Positions 53,547 through 63,754 of a stretch of DNA of 64,000 bases are shown piece by piece. The stretch's first letter is position 1; each line of letters starts with the position of its first letter. Location: positions 124,001 through 188,000 of the forward strand of contig JAKSGN010000042.1 in assembly GCA_024180945.1 (NCBI GenBank), read 5' to 3'. A program made the position numbers and the translations under genes. This DNA comes from Macrophomina tecta (lineage: Eukaryota > Ascomycota > Dothideomycetes > Botryosphaeriales > Botryosphaeriaceae). The notes beneath the pieces are model-generated. The model was not told the DNA's origin. It saw nothing but the letters and a program-made list of their open reading frames with translations, and did not search any database.

Positions 53547-55294
53547 TACGTTATAACGTCAATGTTATTCTTCATTAGTTTGTACATCTTTTTTACATGT
53601 GCGTGAATTATGCCCAGTCTCGCCGCACGTCTTGCACCGCCGTTTCTTCTTCGCAGGCCCACTCGATTCCGTCTCTCCTCCACGCACTTCCTGCGAAATC
53701 TCACCAACCGCATTATTTTGAGGGACTAAATCTAGCCCTTCCGCGACCGTAAGTACACCATGCTTCTGAATCCGCTTTCTTTTGCGCTTTCTACGTTGCG
53801 TTGCGAGCGTATTTGCATGTCGAAGCTCCGCATTTTCCGCTTGGATAAGCGTCGCCTGATGCGCTATCATCCCAACACCTTTTGTGAGGAGATTAATCGC
53901 CTCATAAATCGGAGTTGGTGAGCTATTCTGATGCGATGCAATTCGGCTTTGGATAAGTGTACTTTGAGATGTAACCTCAGTCATATTTTGCGGTGTTTTC
54001 GACTCCCAAGATGTACTCCCGGCCTCTCGGGGGGTTGGCGTACGAAGTCTAACATCGAGCTTCGAAACTACGGCTTCAGGGTCGTGCGGTACTAGGCCTG
54101 CTCCTTGGAATCCTCCTTGAATATTCGCGCTTGTAAAAGTAGCTGCGAAGGCTACCTTAAACGCGGGTAGAAAGTCCCCCTCCGCGATGTGGGTGTGCAG
54201 CGCGCGCATAAGGTTCTCGATTTGCTTTCCATACGCCTTTTTTAGGGGCGAAAAACAACCAACATCGAGCGGCTGGAGGAGATGGGACGAATGCGGAGGC
54301 ATGCAGAGCGTGATAATCTTGTTTTGCTCGCAGAACTCGTCGAATTTAACGGACTGGTGACTTTCATGGCCATCGATGATTAGGAGACGATATGCCCCCT
54401 TCATGCGATCTTTTGTGTGTTTGTCGAAGTGCTTTATCCATTCGAGACCAAGTTCATTCGTCGTCCAGCCGTTGTCGCTTACGCCGATAGCCCAATCGCG
54501 TGGTGTTTCGTTGGTATACCAGTTAGCAAGGTGATTTTGTGCCTTGAAGATCACGAACGGCGGAATCGCCCAACCGGTCGCGTTGATTCCTTGGATCACC
54601 GTAACCCATTCGCGATCGCCTTGCTGTAATTGTTTTGGCCGATTCCGTCTTTCTGAAGAGGTGACAACTGAGCCCGTCGAAATCATGCCCATCATAAAGC
54701 CCGTCTCGTCGAAGTTGTGTATATCCTCGTCCACGATCCCATACTTCGCTTTTGTATTCCGTACGAGATCAAACCACTTCGTAATGATAACCGGATCTTC
54801 GCATTTTGCTCTCTGTCGGTCGTACGCGCGATTCAAGCAGGTTTTCAGCTCGGGAGCTCGTCTGACAAAGTTTGAAGGCCAGTTCTTGCCAACAGGAGGC
54901 GCGTCGCGTTTAGAAAGAAGAAGATTGGCCATTGCTCGAACGGCTTCGAGCCGGGGCGGAAATCCTCGCGAATCTAAGTCTAGGATGTACTTGATAATAA
55001 CCTCCTCTTCAAGCGGCGTGAGATTTTGAGCTTTGGGCGTGTAATCGCGTCGTGCTGTGATTCCGTTACGTCGTCGCCGGAGTGTGGTGCGGGAGACGCT
55101 ATACGTGTCTGCAGCGCGTCGTTCGCTTTCAATTTGGTTTCGGTCGATAGCCTGTGATGCTAGGAGTATATTTGCTTCATATAAAGAAGATTGACGTTTT
55201 GGTTGTTGATGCATCGCGTTGCAAAGTAAGGAGGACCCGTTTTGTTGGTGGGGTGGACCGCATGCTTGTGTGGACGCATGCTTGTGGGACACGT
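53547..55294 (-). mobile_element. Pogo-type element H, 3' terminus missing
   Basis: Right terminus ends at 55294 (TA 55295-55296), starting ACGTGTCCCACAAGCATGCG with a dimer of ACAAGCATGCG-type units. On the left, only about 20 bp follow the stop codon before the flank of G; no matching terminus is present. Element H should therefore be immobile despite its full ORF. Confidence 0.85.
53565..55214 (-). CDS. Pogo-type DDE transposase of H (549 aa)
   Basis: Start ATG 55214 (MHQQPKRQSSLYEANILLAS). HTH YSVSRTTLRRRRNGITARRD. Catalytic motifs NFDETGF, LIIDGHESH and LLQPLDVGCFSPL. Zinc knuckle CKTCGETGHNSRTC. Intact ORF inside an element that has lost one end, so it could still act in trans on related copies. 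Confidence 0.92.
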   Translation of the reverse strand: MHQQPKRQSSLYEANILLASQAIDRNQIESERRAADTYSVSRTTLRRRRNGITARRDYTPKAQNLTPLEEEVIIKYILDLDSRGFPPRLEAVRAMANLLLSKRDAPPVGKNWPSNFVRRAPELKTCLNRAYDRQRAKCEDPVIITKWFDLVRNTKAKYGIVDEDIHNFDETGFMMGMISTGSVVTSSERRNRPKQLQQGDREWVTVIQGINATGWAIPPFVIFKAQNHLANWYTNETPRDWAIGVSDNGWTTNELGLEWIKHFDKHTKDRMKGAYRLLIIDGHESHQSVKFDEFCEQNKIITLCMPPHSSHLLQPLDVGCFSPLKKAYGKQIENLMRALHTHIAEGDFLPAFKVAFAATFTSANIQGGFQGAGLVPHDPEAVVSKLDVRLRTPTPREAGSTSWESKTPQNMTEVTSQSTLIQSRIASHQNSSPTPIYEAINLLTKGVGMIAHQATLIQAENAELRHANTLATQRRKRKRKRIQKHGVLTVAEGLDLVPQNNAVGEISQEVRGGETESSGPAKKKRRCKTCGETGHNSRTCKKDVQTNEE

Positions 55295-55377
55295 TATGCA
55301 ATTTTTACGGTTCAACACCATTATTTTTAACCTTTTTTGTCGCACACTTCCCTATTAGGCAAGGCACGAAGGGGGTG

Positions 55378-55523
55378 TGTTGGAATATGGCTATACACGA
55401 GCGCACAGATGCATCTCAAAGTAGTTAGCCTTAGATTCTGAGGATAAGAGGCAACTCCTGAGCCTCTCCCTCCTAATCCATGCCACTTATCATCTGGTGA
55501 TTGCGACCCCATCCAATCCAACA
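55378..55523 (+). mobile_element. Solo copia-type LTR, second copy (146 bp)
   Basis: Nearly identical to 22377..22522, with the same TGTTGGA/TCCAACA ends and length. The 5-bp flanks GGGTG and AGTTA do not match, so the target duplication has been lost or the copy arose by recombination between elements. Confidence 0.85.
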
Positions 55524-55779
55524 AGTTAAAACCCCTATCTAACCGCTCTTTAAATCTCGGGACAGCGCCGAATCGTGTGGCCTTATAAATAACAATTACT
55601 ACACGTCGGCGGCGCACGTTATCGTACAGCTGTCGCCTCCCGTTGATCAGCCTCTTCCTCCCTCTTTTCTATCCCGTGAACTAAAAACTGCCCCCGCTAA
55701 GCCTGTAGAGCACCTTCCTATGCAATATACCTTCGTCGGTATTGCTGCTTTGTTTTCGTCGTTAATTAACCACAGGGAA

Positions 55780-57078
55780 CTCCGAATTCTCCTTTGCAAG
55801 TATCACGGCTAAATGCATCGCCATCTGACATCCCTTGACAAGTTGGTTGAATGCTTGGTTTGTCGGGCTCTGGGATTGGCGCTGGATAAGATCCCGTACA
55901 AGCCGAGTCTGCTGCTCTAGCTGAGCCAAAGTATGAGGTGTTTCTAACGTCCATTGAGGTGCGTGTCTTAGCCGTCCCTGGTGGATTCCCTAGCGGACGC
56001 TTTCCTGAACCTCCTAGCCATTACGAGCGCTTAAGAGGGGAAAAGCAGCTAACGTCAAGCGGCTAGAGAAGATGCGACGTGTGCGCAGGCATACAGAGCG
56101 TGATGATATTATTCGCCATACAGTACTGGTCGAATTCGAGCGTTGCGTGGCTGCTATGGCCGTCGAGGATGAGCAGACGGTGGCTCCCCTTGGTGCGAGA
56201 TTCCGTGTGCGTATTGAAATGCTTGATCCATTCAAGACCCAGCTGATCTGTCGTCCAGCCATTGCTGCTTACAGCAATTACCCAGTCAGCCGGCAGTTCT
56301 CGATACCAGTTTGACTGGTGGACCTTCCCTGCTAGGATGATGAACGGCGGAATCGCCCAGCCGGACGCGTTGATGCCCTCGATCGCCATTGCCCACTCTC
56401 GGTTTCCTGGTTGCACAAAGATTGCTCGGCCTATCGTGTCGGAGCTTGTGACCACTTTAGATGTCGCAACCACCCCCATCATGAATCCTATCTCGTCAAA
56501 GTTGTAGATGTCGTCGTCGAGAATGCCGTACGACTGACGCGTCTTTTGAACACGCTTAAACCACGCGTTAATCGCGTCTGGATCCTCACATTTGGCGCGT
56601 TGTGAGTGGAACTTTCGATTCCATTTCATTTTAAGCTCGGGCTGGTTGTCGATAAAGCGAGATACCCAGTTCTTACCAACTTGTTAAGGTGAGGGATCGT
56701 GGCCGCGCGCGGCAAGTAAAGAGTCTGCCATTCTTCGCACGTCGATTATCTGGGGAGGAAATCCTCGCCGATCTAGGCCTAGGATCCACTCAACCAAAGC
56801 TTGCTCTTCGGATGGCTTTAGCTTTCGTTTTAGTGAAGGTCACTCATGTCTAGCTTGGATGCCATGAAGACGCGTCCGTAGGGTTGATTCCGGAACACCG
56901 TACGACCGTCCTATAGCGCACCGACTTTGATGTGGGTTTATTTGCAAGGCTTGGGAAGCAAGAGCTAACCTCGCTTCTTTTTAGAGTGATTATGAAAGTT
57001 GTGGTGGTGCCATATTTGTTTTCGTGCGAAGACGCGTCCTGGGTCTGGTGGGGTGCGCAGCTCACTGGTGAAACACGT
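55780..57078 (-). pseudogene. Pogo-type element I, decayed, internally deleted
   Basis: Right terminus ends at 57078 (TA 57079-57080), starting ACGTGTTTCACCAGTGAGC with GCTGCGCACC, a single unit. Frames read an HTH start (ALASQALQINPHQ near 56950), EQALVEWILGLDRRGFPPQI, then the open part 56629..56063: NFDEIGFMMG, LLILDGHSSH, SHLL, a TAG for Gln, and PLDVSCFSPLKR. A deletion follows, then LETPHTLAQLEQQTRLVRDL and IQRQSQSPTNQAFNQLVKG in another frame. The same family as element K. Its terminal unit matches MITE 2, so it may be a decayed source of that MITE. Confidence 0.75.
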
Positions 57079-57146
57079 TAGCGGGGCAGACTGTTTTATT
57101 ACCTTAGTCAGCACGAGGTGTCGACAGTGCAGGGGATAACCTGTTA

Positions 57147-57570
57147 ACGTGTTTTACCAGTGAGCTGCGCACCCCAGTGAGCTGCGCACCGCGTTTCTCA
57201 CTAAAAATCGTAAATTTGGCAGCACAGTATCTCCACAACCACTAGTTAACAACTTCTAAAACTCTACGGATAAGTTTGCACACATATTCCACTATTCTCC
57301 TCTTAAATTTATAAGAATGCGTCAAGTGGCCATGGAGATATGTAATTTCGGACCCCAAAATCTGCTCCAATTCTTGCATGTCAACACTCACCCTGTCAAT
57401 CACTCTAAAAATGAGAAAGAGAAAACATTGAACCTATAAAAGCTTAATAATAGAATTTTGGCAGTTTTTATTAGGTGACTGTGGAGATATCGTGCTGCCA
57501 AATTTACATTTTTTGGTGAGAAACGCGGTGCGCAGCTCACTGGGGTGCGCAGCTCACTGGTGAAACACGT
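57147..57570. mobile_element. MITE 2, non-autonomous pogo-type element, 424 bp
   Basis: TA at 57145-57146 and 57571-57572. Inverted termini of about 90 bp start ACGTGTTTTACCAGTGAGC and contain two CAGTGAGCTGCGCACC units. No ORF. The unit matches the right end of element I 68 bp away. The shared inner part includes TTTGGCAGCAC near both ends. Confidence 0.88.
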
Positions 57571-57739
57571 TATAACCGGCTAAAGTCTTGGCATTTATAC
57601 AGGTTAGAAAAAACTATAAAATCGTAAAATAATTGCTAGCTATTATTCTTGCTTTAATATATTTTGTCGAATTGGCAAAAGTACGACGCCGTACTGTTCC
57701 CAGTGCGGGGTAGATACTCTTATATCTTGACATATTTGT

Positions 57740-58186
57740 TGTAACGAGCGGGCCTCTGCCTCTAAGGATCCAAACACCAAGAGGGAGAAAACCTGTCGAG
57801 GGGGTTTTCCTTGAGTGGGTACAAGAAGAGGGTGAGAGCAAGTCGAACACGTGACAAGACTGAGCACTTGCGTGCGAAGGCCGTGTTACTAACAATTGGT
57901 GCTGAATTGTTATTGAAGTTGACCACGAAGGTCAAAACTACCTAAGGAGTGTGGTTTATATAATAGTAGGAGAGTGTATACAATCTGATAGTTCGTGGGT
58001 TCATTCTGCCAAGCGGTTGAACGTCTGAACTTCGCGAGTTCAGGAGTTCAGAGTGCCAAGGCTCTGAACAGTTGAACCGGGAGTCACGTGACTCCTCGCC
58101 GGTGGATCTTTCTCGCGGGCGCGTAGGCGCCCCGCTTGTCCTTCTTATCCTTCTTACCTAGGTCCTGTGTAGGCTGCGCCGTAACA
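57740..58186 (+). mobile_element. LTR-like sequence, forward copy, start of a copia-like remnant
   Basis: Starts TGTAACGAGCGGGCC and may end GCCGTAACA at 58186. About 230 bp of it (57740-57965) recurs in opposite orientation at 58594..58827. Boundaries are inferred from the repeat start and the TG...CA ends; no target duplication is clear. Confidence 0.5.
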
Positions 58187-58437
58187 TGTGTACGACGGAA
58201 ATAAATTGATCTAGTTCTTTCCTTAGGCTCTACATTTTTGCCTCCCTCGGTACATTGTCGTTAACCTCGGGAAACCGCTCTTCATTTAATAACTGCATTC
58301 CCTCGGTTATATCTTACTGTCATATGTATAAATACATTTACTTATCTGTTCTCAGAGAGGCAGGCGGAATTCACAACTTCCCCTTTCGTCTTCGGGAGAA
58401 GCACCGGTCATTCTGTTTCACAATATCCTACACCACA

Positions 58438-58593
58438 ATGTCGTCCGATATCTCTTCTCGGGCTGCTTCCATCCTTCCTATAACCTTAACGCCATCCACG
58501 CCATTACACTTTGACGCCGTTATCCGTACCGAATACGTTGAGTTCACCGAAGAAACCTATTCCGGGCGTAAACGCCAGAAGAGAAGCAAAATA
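58438..58593 (+). pseudogene. Possible gag-like N-terminal fragment
   Basis: From ATG 58438 the frame reads MSSDISSRAASILPITLTPS and FDAVIRTEYVEFTEETYSGR, ending shortly after entering the inverted LTR copy. Position after an LTR-like leader, and wording such as PITLT...FDAVIRTE, resemble the start of fungal copia gag proteins. Evidence is weak and short. Confidence 0.3.
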
Positions 58594-58827
58594 CAATACT
58601 CCTAGTATATAAACTACACTCCTTAGATAGCTTTGACCTTCGTGGTCAACTTCAACAATAGAATTTGGACTCTATTGGTAACACGGCCTTCGCACGCAGT
58701 GCTCAGTCTCATCACGTGCTCGACTTGCTCTCACCCTCTTCTTGTACCCACTCAAGGAAAACCCCCTCGACAGGTTTTCTCCCTCTTTGGTGTTTGGATC
58801 CTTAGAGGCAGAGGCCCGCTCGTTACA
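58594..58827 (-). repeat. Inverted partial copy of the LTR-like sequence
   Basis: Reverse complement of about 57740-57965, ending CCCGCTCGTTACA at 58827. Shared stretches include TTGACCACGAAGGTC and GGATCCAAACACCAA. The two copies flank about 630 bp and could form a long stem. Confidence 0.7.
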
Positions 58828-59121
58828 AGAGCAAGATTATATCCACCAAGCGAAGGGATAGCAATAAAAGACCCCTAACCCTGAGGTTAAGAAGCTATAA
58901 ACCCTCTAGCAAACCGCTTTGGCTTTACCTAGAACCATTACCGCTCTCCTCACCACTCTCACTGTGTACCACCGTCGTCACCGTACTCATAATGCCGTCC
59001 CCCTAGTCCTGCTCGCCTCGATATGTAGGCCTAATAAAGTGGTCCGAATTTCCGCCTGAAGTGTTCGTGCCCATCTTCGCTGAGCCATTAAAAACGATGT
59101 CCTGTTGCGGAAGAGGAGGAA
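58828..59121. other. Intergenic region
   Basis: Just under 300 bp with no gene or repeat I can recognise. Lies downstream of the membrane-protein gene on the minus strand. Confidence 0.4.
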
Positions 59122-60323
59122 CTAAGGCAGCAGTGCCGCTGGTGAGATGGGTGTGATTGGATGCGTGATGGCCGCTGGAATAGCAAAATCATCGACCCGT
59201 CCAGCGGCGCTGCTGCGCACAATCTTGGAGATGAGAACCGCCATAGTCAGCTCGATGTGAAGTTTAACGATGTATGCCACGGGGGCGAATTGGACGTAGC
59301 TAAGGTCCTTAAGTCAGCTTACAATCGTATCGATAAGGAGGAATTCAGGCGGAAACCTACTGATAAGGATTCGGCAAGCTTAACATCCCAAGCAGCAAAA
59401 CATCCATAGACACGGAAGCAACAGCAGTCGCCGCATTGAACCTGAAAAGCGGCCAGTACTTGGAAAGGCCAACCGCAATAAGCTGGTACCGCACCAAGTA
59501 TAGGAAGTACAAGTTGAGTCCGAAATCAACGAGTAGGAAGAAGCTCTTCTCGATCCGCTCAAAGATGTTATTAAGGAGAACTTGGGTTTTAGTCGCCGAT
59601 GGTATATGAGCAGGAATCCAAATAACATAGACGGCGATATTGACGGCACTAATAGCGAGAAAGACGCCCCATTTAAGCAAACAGGCTTTTCGCTTATCGA
59701 TAATAATTAAGGAGATACGGTTGGCAATAATTTGTGAGAGAAGTTGAGTCTGGATAGCCCATAGCGTCACTGTGGTTTGTCAGCCTTAATTGCTTCTAAC
59801 TGCCCTGTAAGTTCGCGTGATGTACCAGCGCCGATATAGAAGGTAAGGCTATAGCTCTATCAGCATGAAGAGAACAAATTGCTGGCTAAACTTACCTATC
59901 TGGGATGACGTTATTTAAGTACAGATAGGTCGTAATAGCGAAGATCAAATTCACCAACAGTTCCACCCAGATCATGTAAATATAGACGTTCGAAAGCCTC
60001 CGTGTGCGTTTCCATACAAACCAAGTCTGTTCACCTACCTTCGTTAAAGTAGATGCAAAAATGCCAAAGAAGAGGCCAAAGAAGACGGAAGAAAGGTCCA
60101 TAATTAAGTAGGCAAAGTAAAGTAATAAGGAAAATAACACAAGATAGTCACGAGGTAAAACTCGCCCGGCCTGCTTAAAGGAAACGGCAATAGGCAGTAT
60201 GGACAAATTGAGCTGAATTCGTGTGTCCTCTTTGATGAAGCTCCTCTTATCGCCGCAACAGGACCTGGATTGTATAAATATTCCATGCGTCATTAGGAGA
60301 GCTTCTGCCTGGGCAACTTCCAT
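59122..60323 (-). CDS. Conserved fungal multi-pass membrane protein, four exons, intact
   Basis: Exons 60323..59896, 59848..59826 (23 nt), 59769..59361 and 59299..59122; introns 47, 56 and 61 bp. Sum 1038 nt, 345 residues. About seven hydrophobic segments: VLPRDYLVLFSLLLYFAYL, SVFFGLFFGIFASTL, YIYMIWVELLVNLIFAITTY, LWAIQTQLLSQIIANRIS, GVFLAISAVNIAVYVIWIPA, FLLVDFGLNLYFLYLVRYQL and ASVSMDVLLLGMLSLPNPY. VGEQTWFVWKRTRRLSNVY, and YVQFAPVAYIVKLHIELTM after the last splice, are strongly family-typical of an uncharacterised Pezizomycotina membrane protein. The start ATG 60323 is the least certain point: the first ~50 residues lack family features. No function known. Confidence 0.8.
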
Positions 60324-60959
60324 CAAGCGACAGAAGGAGTCAGCCTTGGCTCTAGTCAGCGGCTAGACAGAGCCCGGTCAACTGCTCCTAGCTGAAAATG
60401 TTTACCGGGGCACGCATCCTATGGCACTTAAAGCTACGCCACGCACTCTAATCATTCCCCTCGCGCTCCTCAACGCGCCTTCTCCTCCTGCCTCGCCCCT
60501 TCCTTCCCAGGGAAAGCTATCGTGGCACTTGACCGAGTGCTCAGAGATTGATGGAACATGAGCCCAATCGTTGACTGGTCAGTGCCCTATTGCCTGATTT
60601 GCTTAAGCTTTATGTTTATCTCGGTTATAGTATTTATTATCTATAAGCCAACTCCACTCTTTAGCTAGGAAGAACAACCAGAAATCTATCGACACTCATG
60701 GCTTCTGGTTCACATGTTGAGGCTCTCATGATCATGCACAATAAGTAATTGCGCAGATGCGAACCAGCCACGAAAGACATTTTTAAAAGACAAATTAGAC
60801 ACGCATCCTTATAAGGATCTAATACAAGCGCTGAAAACGCAAGAGCGAGACGGGTCTAACGCCAGGGATATAAAGGAATCAAGGGGCTCATTGGTTCTCA
60901 ACGCCAGCCTTCTGCAGGAAGCCCTTTTTAAACTCCAGCCTTACGTGGGTTGCATATCA
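60324..60959. other. Non-coding stretch
   Basis: About 640 bp, with a TC/CTC-rich patch near 60470-60510. No gene recognised. Contains the promoter side of the membrane-protein gene. Confidence 0.4.
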
Positions 60960-61470
60960 GAGTTTAAACCGGGCCGAATAGACTTCGTGGCGTTCTATTT
61001 AAGCCTGTGACTCCATCCAAATCGGGGTTGCAAAGCCTCATCACCGCGTGTGTACGAGGCTTAGAGAGAGGGAAAAGTACTTACGCTGCTATCCTTTGAC
61101 GTGAAGAGCGCCTATAACGGGGTATCTCGGGAGGTGCTTATGAGGCGACTATGGGCTAGAAGAATTCGGAAAGTTTGGGTGATTCCTCATATGCATTCCA
61201 AAAGGGAGCACCTACGGAAAATGCCGCAGCTGTTGGCACTAAACGCTAATAAACTCCTATATGGCGCGGACCATTTTCTGGCAGGCTGGTTTCGATGCTT
61301 CTGCATGCTTAAGGGGCTAGGCGCTCGCACTAGCGTCGCACGTCTTCCTGATAGGCTACAAGATGCTCATAGAAACGAGAAAATGCCCTGCCGACCGCGA
61401 CTTAAAGCACGATCGACGGTTTGCCGAGAAACACACGGAGCGCGTATGACCATACTTTAGGGCTGGTTTT
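60960..61470 (+). pseudogene. LINE reverse-transcriptase relic
   Basis: A plus-strand frame near 61080 reads LTLLSFDVKSAYNGVSREVL then MRRLWARRIRKVWV. This is the LINE RT segment around the first catalytic Asp (FDVKGAYNGV in intact elements). Sequence before and after is dec ayed beyond recognition, although an open frame runs to 61460. Confidence 0.45.
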
Positions 61471-61504
61471 GTGCGAGCATGCGAGAGGAATAACTATATT
61501 TTTG

Positions 61505-61740
61505 TATGTAACAGGTAGTTATATACAAGTTGTAGTAAGGTTCGACATGCCTATAACCTCTAATGTCCTAAAGGTCTATCCAGGACCCTACCTTAGTTTT
61601 TAGCCGACTCTCTCAGTGCGGCCTCTACAGTCAGGGCCGGAGCCAAAATCACTTCTGCCTGAGTGATCCCTGTTTGCTCATTAAGCATGCATCGCCGGCG
61701 TACTGTCCTAAAACTTCCTAGTTCATCATTCTCGTTTTGC
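61505..61740 (-). repeat. Dispersed non-coding repeat (WEIRD-like), copy 4
   Basis: Reverse complement of the last ~230 bp of copy 2, including GGTTCGACATGCCTATAACC, AGGTCTATCCAGGACCCTAC, GATCCCTGTTTGCTCA and GCATGCATCGCCGGCGTAC. The 3' terminal AATTGTATGATT of other copies is replaced after TTGTATATA by unrelated sequence, and no LINE is fused here. Up to about 61990 the flank is GC-rich like the body of copy 2, but no match is evident. Confidence 0.7.
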
Positions 61741-61983
61741 TCTAATAGAAGACTTATGTGGACACACCGCATAGAGCACCGGGGGTGTCGCGATTGCGGG
61801 GTGTTCTGTTTCCCTTTTCTGTCGTCGACATTCTCCGCGGAGCGACGCTTAGGCAGCTTCAGCTGCGCCTTGACCACCGAGTAGAGGTCCAGGATACGAG
61901 GTCCTCCCACAAACTCCGAGGCCGCCCACCCTGTCACTGTCTGTGCTTTACCAATGCGTTGCAGGGGCTTTCATTGGCTAAAA

Positions 61984-62295
61984 TTACCACTTGGTGTGTC
62001 CTCCATTGTTGTCTATGACTGCCTGACATCTCGTAGGCATCTCTTCTATGTACTGGCGAAAGTCCTCCAGCTTCAGCTTATCCCACTACTCCTGTACGTA
62101 GCGCCGTACTTCTTCCTCCGTTATTAGAAACCTTCGCTCAACCCGATATTTTAGAAGCCTCCCCACGTTCTTTATAGGGTTCAAATCAGGGGAGTTAGCT
62201 GGCCAGGGCATAATAACCGTATTAGGCTAAGTCCTACGAAGATCTCGTGTAGCCTTTGCTTTATGGGAGGAGGCACCATTTCCATAATGTGCTCG
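61984..62295 (-). pseudogene. Tc1-like transposase, C-terminal relic
   Basis: Minus-strand frame reads PNTVIMPWPANSPDLNPIKN, then VGRLLKYRVERRFLITEEEV and RRYVQE, a stop, WDKLKLEDFRQYIEEMPTRC and QAVIDNNGGHTKW with stop at 61984. SPDLNPIxN is the third catalytic box of Tc1 transposases; its Glu is Lys here (G-to-A type). The upstream two thirds is absent. It ends where the next element's flank starts. Confidence 0.65.
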
Positions 62296-62548
62296 TTGGC
62301 CAGGTATGTACTCGTTCTATGGAGGGCTCAGTTGGGTTTACTGGGGTTTGCAAATCATTAGCGACGGGGGGCCTAATCCCCGGATTTTTCGCGCGCGACC
62401 TCACCAAAAAAAGCGAGAACGCGCCCAAACGTCCTACCCACCCCAAGTCGCCCAAACAACGCGTTTCTTCGTGCTTCTTCGTCTCATTACATCGTGAACT
62501 TCCTTTTGCGGTAATACCCTGGTGTTGTAGCACAGCATAACAGCACTC

Positions 62549-63505
62549 ATGGCACCTCCTCGCCTCCAAGAGCACCAAATCGTTACAATCCTCGACTGCC
62601 TACGCGCCCAATGGCATACAGGCGCTATTGCAGACGCCGCCAAGTGTCATAAAGCGTCTGTGTACCGTATTAAGCGCAATCTACGTTTTTGGGGCGAGCC
62701 GTACGCACCAACTAGCCCTGATGGGCGGAAGAGAACCCTCACAGCTCATGAAGAAGATGTAGCAGCCCCCTCCTGCATATTTTATATAGCTAATAGCTAT
62801 AGGTGCTTCTGAACTTCCTGGACTCAAACCCTACGGCTTATCTTGACGAAATGACATGGTATATGGAGCAAACTTGTGTGTTGTTGTGCATATTACGACT
62901 CTTTGGCGTACACTTTATCGCCGCGGCTGGAGTCGTACTTACGTTCGTAGAAGGGCTGCAGAACGTTGCCTAATTACGAAGGCCATCTTTCGTGGCCGCA
63001 TGCTTGCCTTCGACCCCAATCAATTGGTGTTTATTGACGAGTCTGGTGCTGACGAGCGTACTGGCTGGCGCTCATATGGGTGGAGCTCGGTGGGCGTCGA
63101 GGCGACGGTGGAAGGCTCAATACGACGCTCACCACGCTGGAGTATTCTACCGGCGTATACACTAGATGGCTATATGGAGGGAGTACTTGTCGAGCAAGTA
63201 ACGATTAATACGGAAGTCCTGCTACGGTGGTTACAAGAGACGGTATTGCCACAGCTCCGCGGAGGCTATCATATTATTATCATGGATAACGCCTCGATCC
63301 ACCGAGCGCCAGTAAGTTTAAGGTTCTCATAAAGCTTAGTATATTCTATTAATAAAAGTAGGAGATTCGAGAAGCCGTTCGCGCCGCCGGTATCCACCTC
63401 GTATTTCTTCCTCCATACTGCCCTGAACTGAACCCCATTGAGCATAGCTTTCACGATATTAAGACGTGGATTCGTCGCAACTACGCTTATACTCCTGCGG
63501 CGTGA
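62549..63505 (+). pseudogene. Tc1/IS630-type (DDE_3) transposase with two introns and a frameshift
   Basis: Start ATG 62549 (MAPPRLQEHQIVTILDCLRA). Introns 62759..62802 (44 bp) and 63312..63361 (50 bp) have GT-AG ends and restore the family sequence. An HTH region (AKCHKASVYRIKRNLRFWGE) leads to LNFLDSNPTAYLDEMTWY, then a frameshift near 62875 to VHITTLWRTLYRRGWSRTYV. The core has FIDESGADERTGW, IIIMDNASIHRAP and, in exon 3, FLPPYCPELNPIEHSF, so all three acidic residues (D, D, E) are present. Stop at 63505. The frameshift makes it a probable pseudogene unless another intron is used there. Confidence 0.75.
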
Positions 63506-63750
63506 AATTTTAGAAATTGTGGTCCGTGCACTCACCTCCACCACTTGCTGCTTTGCACCTCTCTTACACCATAATACAGCCAGAATAAGCTGCCAGAAAG
63601 CTGCCTTTGCGCTTTGATGTTGCCTGCTATCTATGCATCCGAGGTGTTTTCAAATATATGGCTTTTTGCCAGCTGAATCCTGCGATAATATTCACTGTTT
63701 GATGCCTTCTCCATCATAATTTTGTTGAGCCCAGTGTGGTTTTCAATCTC
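63506..63750. other. Flank of the Tc1-type relic
   Basis: About 245 bp with no gene or clear terminus. Sequence becomes TCAATC-rich toward its right edge. Confidence 0.35.
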
Positions 63751-63754
63751 GATC

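Noticed and set aside
62256..62540. A 94-codon plus-strand frame upstream of the Tc1-type gene.
   Set aside because: It overlaps the antisense Tc1 relic and the presumed terminus of the next element, and shows no motif.
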